In this document: in pieces, positions 59,968-64,000 of the stretch | Numbering within the stretch: position 1 is the first letter of the stretch | Layout of the letters: each line of letters starts with the position of its first letter | DNA from: Burkholderia sp. BCC0506 | Lineage (GTDB): Bacteria; Pseudomonadota; Gammaproteobacteria; Burkholderiales; Burkholderiaceae | Direction: 5' to 3' | Assembly (NCBI RefSeq): GCF_902833145.1 | Contig: NZ_CADFEN010000003.1 | Coordinates: 248,001-312,000 of the forward strand | DNA: 64,000 bases | Notes under the pieces: generated by a model | Told to the model about the DNA's origin: nothing | Database searches by the model: none | Seen by the model: the letters and a program-made list of their open reading frames with translations, nothing else | Position numbers and translations under genes: made by a program

Positions 59968-61614
59968 TCACCAGTTGCGGAACCGCGCCGGCGGCGCATA
60001 GAGCCCGCCCGACCAGTGCACGAGATCCTTGATCGAGCGCGCGGCGAGCCAGCGGCGGTCGGCGTCGAGCGGATCGATGCCGAGATCCTCCGGGCGGCGG
60101 ATCACGCCGCGCGCGCGCAGCCGCTCGACCATCTTGCGGTCGCGGCCGCGGCCGACGTCCGTATAACCGGCGACGCCGCGAATCGCGTGCTCGCGTTCGT
60201 CCTTGTCGCGGCACATCAGCAGGTTCGCGATCCCTTCCTCGGTGACGATGTGCGTGACGTCGTCGCCATAGACCATGATCGGCGCGAGATCGAGCTGCAG
60301 CTTGTCGGCGAGCTTCAGCGCATCGAGCTTCTCGACGAACATCGGCACGTTCTTGTCGCCGAACGTCTCGCCGATCTGCACGACCAGCTTGCGGCCGCGC
60401 CGCAGCGCCGCCGGCGTGTCCGGGTCGGCTTCCGCGCCGGCCTTCAGCCACGGCTCGCTCGGATGGCGCCGGCCGCGCGCGTCGCTGCCCATGTTCGGCG
60501 CGCCGCCGAAGCCGGCGATGCGCTCGGCCGTGACCGTCGACGAATGGCCGGACAGGTCGATCTGCAGCGTCGAGCCGATGAACATGTCGCACGCGTAAAG
60601 ACCGGCCGTCTGGCAGAACGCGCGGTTCGAGCGCAGCGACCCGTCGGGGCCCGTGAACCACACGTCGGAGCGCGCGCGGATGTAGTCGTCCATCCCGACC
60701 TCGGAGCCGAAGCAGTGGATCTGCTCGACCCAGCCCGATTCGATCGCGGGAATCAGCGTCGGATGCGGATTGAGCGCCCAGTGCGTGCAGACCTTGCCCT
60801 TCAGCCCGAGCTTCGCGCCGTAGGTCGGCAGCAGCAGCTCGATCGCGGCCGTGTTGAAGCCGATCCCGTGATTCAGGCGCCTGATCCCGTACGGCTCGTA
60901 GAGGCCCTTGATCGCGAGCATCGCGGTGAGGATCTGCGTTTCGGTGATCGCGGCCGGATCGCGCGTGAACAGCGGCTCGACGTAGAACGGCCGGCCGGCC
61001 TCGACGACGAAATGCACGCGATCGCCCGGGATGTCGACGCGCGGCACCTTGTCGACGATGCGGTCGACCTGCGCGATCACGATGCCGTCCTTGAACGCGG
61101 TGGCTTCGACGACGGTCGGCGTGTCCTCGGTGTTGGGGCCCGTGTACAGGTTGCCGTCGGCGTCGGCGCTCACGGCCGCGATCAGCGCGACCTGCGGCGT
61201 GAGGTCGATGAAGTAGCGGGCGAACAGTTCGAGATAGGTATGCACCGCGCCGAGCGCGATCTTGCCGCCGAACAGCAGCTTCGCGATGCGCTGCGACTGC
61301 GGGCCCGAATACGCGAAATCGAGACGCTTCGCGATGCCGCGCTCGAACACGTCGAGATGCTCGGGCAGCACGACGCCGGACTGCACCATGTGCAGGTCGT
61401 GGACCTTCGCGCTGTCGACGTCGGCAAGCGCCGTCGCGAGCAGGTCGGCCTGCTTCTGGTTGTCGCCTTCGAGGCATACGCGGTCGCCCGGCCGCAGCAC
61501 CGCTTCGAGCAACGCGACGGTGTCGCGCGCATCGACCCGCTTGCCGTGCGCATAAACCGCGCCGGCCGCGAGGCGTGCATCGCGCGCCTGCCGCGCGTGA
61601 TTCCATCCCGTCAT
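59968..61614 (-). CDS. mdcA: Malonate decarboxylase alpha subunit MdcA
   Basis: MdcA transfers the carrier protein between acetyl and malonyl, releasing acetate and accepting malonate (acetyl-S-ACP:malonate ACP transferase). The 548-residue protein belongs to the CoA-transferase type: GDRVCLEGDNQKQADLLATA, VHDLHMVQSGVVLPEHLDV, TEDTPTVVEATAFKDGIVI, and the C-terminal YGDDVTHIVTEEGIANLL. GGAG precedes the ATG at 61,614 by a few bases. It follows the madM transporter gene by 131 bases, so a second promoter there is possible. Confidence 0.96.
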   Translation of the reverse strand: MTGWNHARQARDARLAAGAVYAHGKRVDARDTVALLEAVLRPGDRVCLEGDNQKQADLLATALADVDSAKVHDLHMVQSGVVLPEHLDVFERGIAKRLDFAYSGPQSQRIAKLLFGGKIALGAVHTYLELFARYFIDLTPQVALIAAVSADADGNLYTGPNTEDTPTVVEATAFKDGIVIAQVDRIVDKVPRVDIPGDRVHFVVEAGRPFYVEPLFTRDPAAITETQILTAMLAIKGLYEPYGIRRLNHGIGFNTAAIELLLPTYGAKLGLKGKVCTHWALNPHPTLIPAIESGWVEQIHCFGSEVGMDDYIRARSDVWFTGPDGSLRSNRAFCQTAGLYACDMFIGSTLQIDLSGHSSTVTAERIAGFGGAPNMGSDARGRRHPSEPWLKAGAEADPDTPAALRRGRKLVVQIGETFGDKNVPMFVEKLDALKLADKLQLDLAPIMVYGDDVTHIVTEEGIANLLMCRDKDEREHAIRGVAGYTDVGRGRDRKMVERLRARGVIRRPEDLGIDPLDADRRWLAARSIKDLVHWSGGLYAPPARFRNW

Positions 61615-61745
61615 GAACAGTTCTCCGCTTCGAGGGTTCAGCGGCATTCTAAGCCTGGCGCCGCCGTCGATTGATGATGTTGCCGAATGCGACTCAGAGG
61701 ACGCCGCGATGGATGCGGCCCGCGCGCGGGCCGCGTCGCAGCGCC

Positions 61746-62513
61746 CTACGCGCCGACCAGCGCGCGCGTCGTGAAGAACAGCAGCGACGGCCCGAGCAGG
61801 CAGCCGACGCCGGTATGGAACGTCGCGACCAGCGCGCCGTACGGCACGAGCCGGCGGTCGGTCGCGGCGAGCCCCGCGCTCACGCCGCTGACGGTGCCGG
61901 CCAGCCCGCCGAAGATCATCGCGGAGCGCGGCGTCTTCAGGCCCATGAAGTTGGCGGCAACGGGCGTGCCGACCATCACGATGATCGCCTTCACGAGCCC
62001 GGTCGCGATGCTGAGCGCGATCACGTCGGAGCTCGCGCCGATCGCCGCGCCCGTGACGGGCCCGACGATGTAGGTGACGGCGCCCGCGCCGATCGTCGTC
62101 ATGCTGACCGCGTCGGTATAGCCGAACGCGCGCGCGACGCACGCGCCGACGATGAACGGCAGCACGGTGCCGAGCAGCAGCGACACGACGCCGACGAGCC
62201 CGGCCTTGCGCGCCTCGGTCGGCTGCACTTCGAACGCGGTCGCGACGATCGCGAAATCGCGCAGCATCGCGCCGCCCATCAGGCCGATGCCGGCGAACAG
62301 CTTGACGTCGGCCAGCCCCTTCTCGCCACCGGTGAAGGCGCCGCCGACGTAGGCGAGCACGAGGCCGATCACGATCGCGATCGCGGAGCCGTGCACGCGG
62401 CCGAACGTGAGCTTGCGCGACGCGATCGACGACAGCCACATGATCAGGCCGACCAGTGCGAACGACGCGACGAGCCCGTTGTGGGCGACGGTTTTTTCGA
62501 GCATCTGCAGCAT
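61746..62513 (-). CDS. madM: Malonate transporter subunit MadM
   Basis: Large membrane subunit of the two-part malonate/sodium symporter MadLM. The 255 residues form about eight helices: VASFALVGLIMWLSSIA, GSAIAIVIGLVLAYVGGAF, FAGIGLMGGAMLRDFAIVAT, and SMTTIGAGAVTYIVGPVTG with small polar residues typical of an ion path. It starts 12 bases after the madL stop. In this cluster the transporter genes come first. Confidence 0.93.
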   Translation of the reverse strand: MLQMLEKTVAHNGLVASFALVGLIMWLSSIASRKLTFGRVHGSAIAIVIGLVLAYVGGAFTGGEKGLADVKLFAGIGLMGGAMLRDFAIVATAFEVQPTEARKAGLVGVVSLLLGTVLPFIVGACVARAFGYTDAVSMTTIGAGAVTYIVGPVTGAAIGASSDVIALSIATGLVKAIIVMVGTPVAANFMGLKTPRSAMIFGGLAGTVSGVSAGLAATDRRLVPYGALVATFHTGVGCLLGPSLLFFTTRALVGA

Positions 62514-62524
62514 GGCGGCCTCCG

Positions 62525-62920
62525 TCACTGTTCTTCGAATTGCGGCACGCCCGCGAAGGCCGTGTCGTCGCGCCCGGTACGGGCCAATACCGCGATGCAG
62601 CATGCGCAGATCGCGACCGCGCCGACGGCGGCCAGCAGCGCGACCGGGCCGCCTTTCAGCGCGGCGACGACGTTCTGGTTCGCGGCCATCGCGACGACGA
62701 CCGGGATGTACATCGCGCCCCAGAAACCGACGCCGGCCTCGGTCTCCTTCGGCAGCCAGCCGCGCCGATGCAGCCACAGGCGCAGGCAGATCAGCAGCAG
62801 CATCGCGATGCCGACGCCGCCGACGTTGGTCTTCACGCCGATGGCTGCGCCGAGCAGGTCGCCGAGAAACAGTCCGGCCAGGTGGCAGAACGCCAGCAGC
62901 GCGGTTCCGTAGATGATCAT
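62525..62920 (-). CDS. madL: Malonate transporter subunit MadL
   Basis: Small subunit of the MadLM malonate importer, 131 residues with about four helices. It has IYGTALLAFCHLAGLFLGDL, GVKTNVGGVGIAMLLLI and VGFWGAMYIPVVVAMAANQ, which match the MadL family. GGAG lies nine bases before the ATG at 62,920. It is the first gene of the operon, and its promoter must lie in the gap to the divergent LysR gene. Confidence 0.93.
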   Translation of the reverse strand: MIIYGTALLAFCHLAGLFLGDLLGAAIGVKTNVGGVGIAMLLLICLRLWLHRRGWLPKETEAGVGFWGAMYIPVVVAMAANQNVVAALKGGPVALLAAVGAVAICACCIAVLARTGRDDTAFAGVPQFEEQ

Positions 62921-62956
62921 GAGTCGTCTCCAGTCTCTTCGTGACGGGCGCCTGAC

Positions 62957-62981
62957 GCGTGCGGGAGCCAGGCCCGCACGC
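62957..62981. repeat. 9-bp-arm hairpin in the madL-LysR gap
   Basis: GCGTGCGGG and its exact complement flank seven bases about 37-60 bases upstream of the madL ATG. It could be an operator or a leader hairpin. The gap of 329 bases shows no gene and no clear T-N11-A site, although the AT-richer piece at 63,210-63,249 is a likely promoter for the regulator. Confidence 0.45.
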
Positions 62982-63249
62982 CGATCCCGGGCGGACTGTC
63001 TGTCTCCTGCGGCGGGGCGCCGCGGCCCGGCGGCTCGTCGTGCGAGCACGTTCTCGGGGTCGATGGGATGATGCGGTTTCGGGCCGGACGCCGGATGGCT
63101 TAGACTGACCGATGCAGCCGGCGGCGCGACACGGGCTACGCGTCCGGCGCCCCCCGTTCGCGGAGGCCGCACTGGCGCGTGATCCGATACTAGCGCCGCA
63201 CAATCCGGCCATTTATGAAGTTGTCGAAACCGATTCAGTGGATTTAGCA

Positions 63250-64000
63250 ATGCGTCCGTTACCGCCCGAACTGCTGCGCAGCTTCGTCGCCGTCGCCCAG
63301 TCCGGCAGCTTCACCGCCGCGTCCGAGCGCGTGAACCTGTCGCAGTCGACCGTCAGCCAGCATATCCGCCGCCTCGAGGAGCTGCTCGACCGGCCGCTGT
63401 TCGAGCGCGACACGCGCAACGTGCACCTGTCGCAGCACGGCGACGCGCTGTTCCGCTACGCGGTGCGCATCCTCGAACTGATGGACGAGGCCGTCACGTC
63501 GGTCTGCGGGCCGCCGCTGTCGGGCAAGGTGCGGCTCGCGATGTCGGAGGATTTCGCGTCGGCGCACCTGACGGCCGCGCTCGCGAGCTTCGTGCAGCGC
63601 AACCCGGATGTCGAGCTCGCGATCTCGACCGGGCTGTCGGGCGACCTGTTCGATGCGCTCGACGAAGGCCGGCACGATCTCGTGTTCGCGAAACGCATCG
63701 CCGGCAGCCGGCGCGGCCGCGTGATCCGCAGCGAGCCGCTGTACTGGTGCACCGGCCCCGATTCGCGGATCACCGGCCACGAGGCCGTACTGCCGCTCGC
63801 GATGCATCCGGAGCCGAGCGTGTCGCGCCGCCGCGTGCTCGAATCGCTCGAGGCCGTCGGGCGCCCTTACCGGATCGCCGTCGTGAGCAGCAGCATCGCG
63901 GTGTTGCGCGCGGCGGCGAGCGCGGGGCTCGGCGTCAGCGCGTTCGCCGGCTACGTGATTCCGGCCGGGCTCGCGCGGCTCGACGCGGGGTTGCCCGAAC
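63250..64000 (+). CDS. LysR-type regulator, probable malonate-gene activator (3' end outside window)
   Basis: The first 250 residues are present and the frame is still open at the last base. Residues 5-65 form the DNA-binding helix-turn-helix (LRSFVAVAQSGSFTAASERV, LSQSTVSQHIRRLEE), and an effector-binding domain follows with VRLAMSEDFASAHLTAALA. It is divergent from madL, the standard layout in which a LysR protein controls the neighbouring operon, so malonate or malonyl-CoA is the likely effector (MdcR-like). That role is inference from position. Confidence 0.92.
   Translation, partial: MRPLPPELLRSFVAVAQSGSFTAASERVNLSQSTVSQHIRRLEELLDRPLFERDTRNVHLSQHGDALFRYAVRILELMDEAVTSVCGPPLSGKVRLAMSEDFASAHLTAALASFVQRNPDVELAISTGLSGDLFDALDEGRHDLVFAKRIAGSRRGRVIRSEPLYWCTGPDSRITGHEAVLPLAMHPEPSVSRRRVLESLEAVGRPYRIAVVSSSIAVLRAAASAGLGVSAFAGYVIPAGLARLDAGLPE

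Noticed and set aside
59968-62439. Possible fusion of mdcA with upstream transporter sequence in one long frame
   Set aside because: The part before the ATG at 61,614 is out-of-phase madM sequence; MdcA has its own ribosome-binding site and normal length.

Overview
The window is GC-rich chromosomal DNA with the gene content and protein style of a Betaproteobacterium, most likely a Burkholderia (cepacia-complex-like). Supporting points are the order rlmE-ftsH-folP-glmM-pstSCAB-phoUBR-ppk/ppx, an OlsB-type ornithine-lipid acyltransferase, a malonate decarboxylase (mdc) cluster, a phaZ gene and type VI secretion (T6SS) genes. The species call is inference from gene content; no rRNA lies in the window.

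Layout. 1-3,100: the 3' end of a T6SS baseplate gene (tssF) runs tail to tail into an unknown gene and a DUF3592 gene, with a broken second DUF3592 copy, next to tRNA-Arg(UCU). 3,280-10,740: core genes (uppP, an aldose epimerase, an NlpD-like lipoprotein, a MATE exporter, olsB, a SixA-like phosphatase) mixed with several very small membrane proteins. 10,860-18,660: tRNA-Pro(UGG), then a lower-GC T6SS effector island on the minus strand: vgrG, a Tle5-type phospholipase D, a Sel1-repeat lipoprotein (probable immunity), a small membrane protein and PAAR. 18,900-30,250: polyphosphate and phosphate genes. ppx and ppk are divergent, with a Pho box before ppk. pstS-pstC-pstA-pstB-phoU-phoB-phoR follow as one minus-strand operon behind a five-repeat Pho-box array. 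30,500-37,400: glmM, folP, ftsH and rlmE, divergent yhbY, then greA and a DUF4149 gene. 37,400-49,300: the carA-lysE-carB operon with a sigma70-type promoter and long leader, an MFS transporter, mltD, gloB, a methyltransferase, rnhA, dnaQ and a UPF0060 membrane protein. 49,400-51,440: a ProP-type osmolyte transporter behind a leader of about 385 nt. 51,838-52,130: a non-coding 293-bp element with perfect 33-bp terminal inverted repeats and two long internal hairpins. 52,127-55,450: a glutathione S-transferase, phaZ, a phosphoribosyltransferase and a PLD-fold protein without its catalytic residues. 55,558-64,000: malonate decarboxylase operon (madL-madM-mdcA-C-D-E-G-B-H) with a divergent LysR regulator cut by the window end.

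How the genes work together. PhoR/PhoB sense and respond to phosphate starvation, Pst imports phosphate, and Ppk/Ppx build and degrade polyphosphate; visible Pho boxes tie ppk and pst to one regulon. The T6SS island reads as one delivery package: spike (VgrG), tip (PAAR), lipase effector and its protector. The mdc genes encode uptake, acyl-carrier prosthetic-group synthesis, malonyl loading and decarboxylation of malonate. The least explained items are the 293-bp folded element, the unknown gene beside tssF, the gene-poor stretch after tRNA-Pro, and several small membrane proteins.
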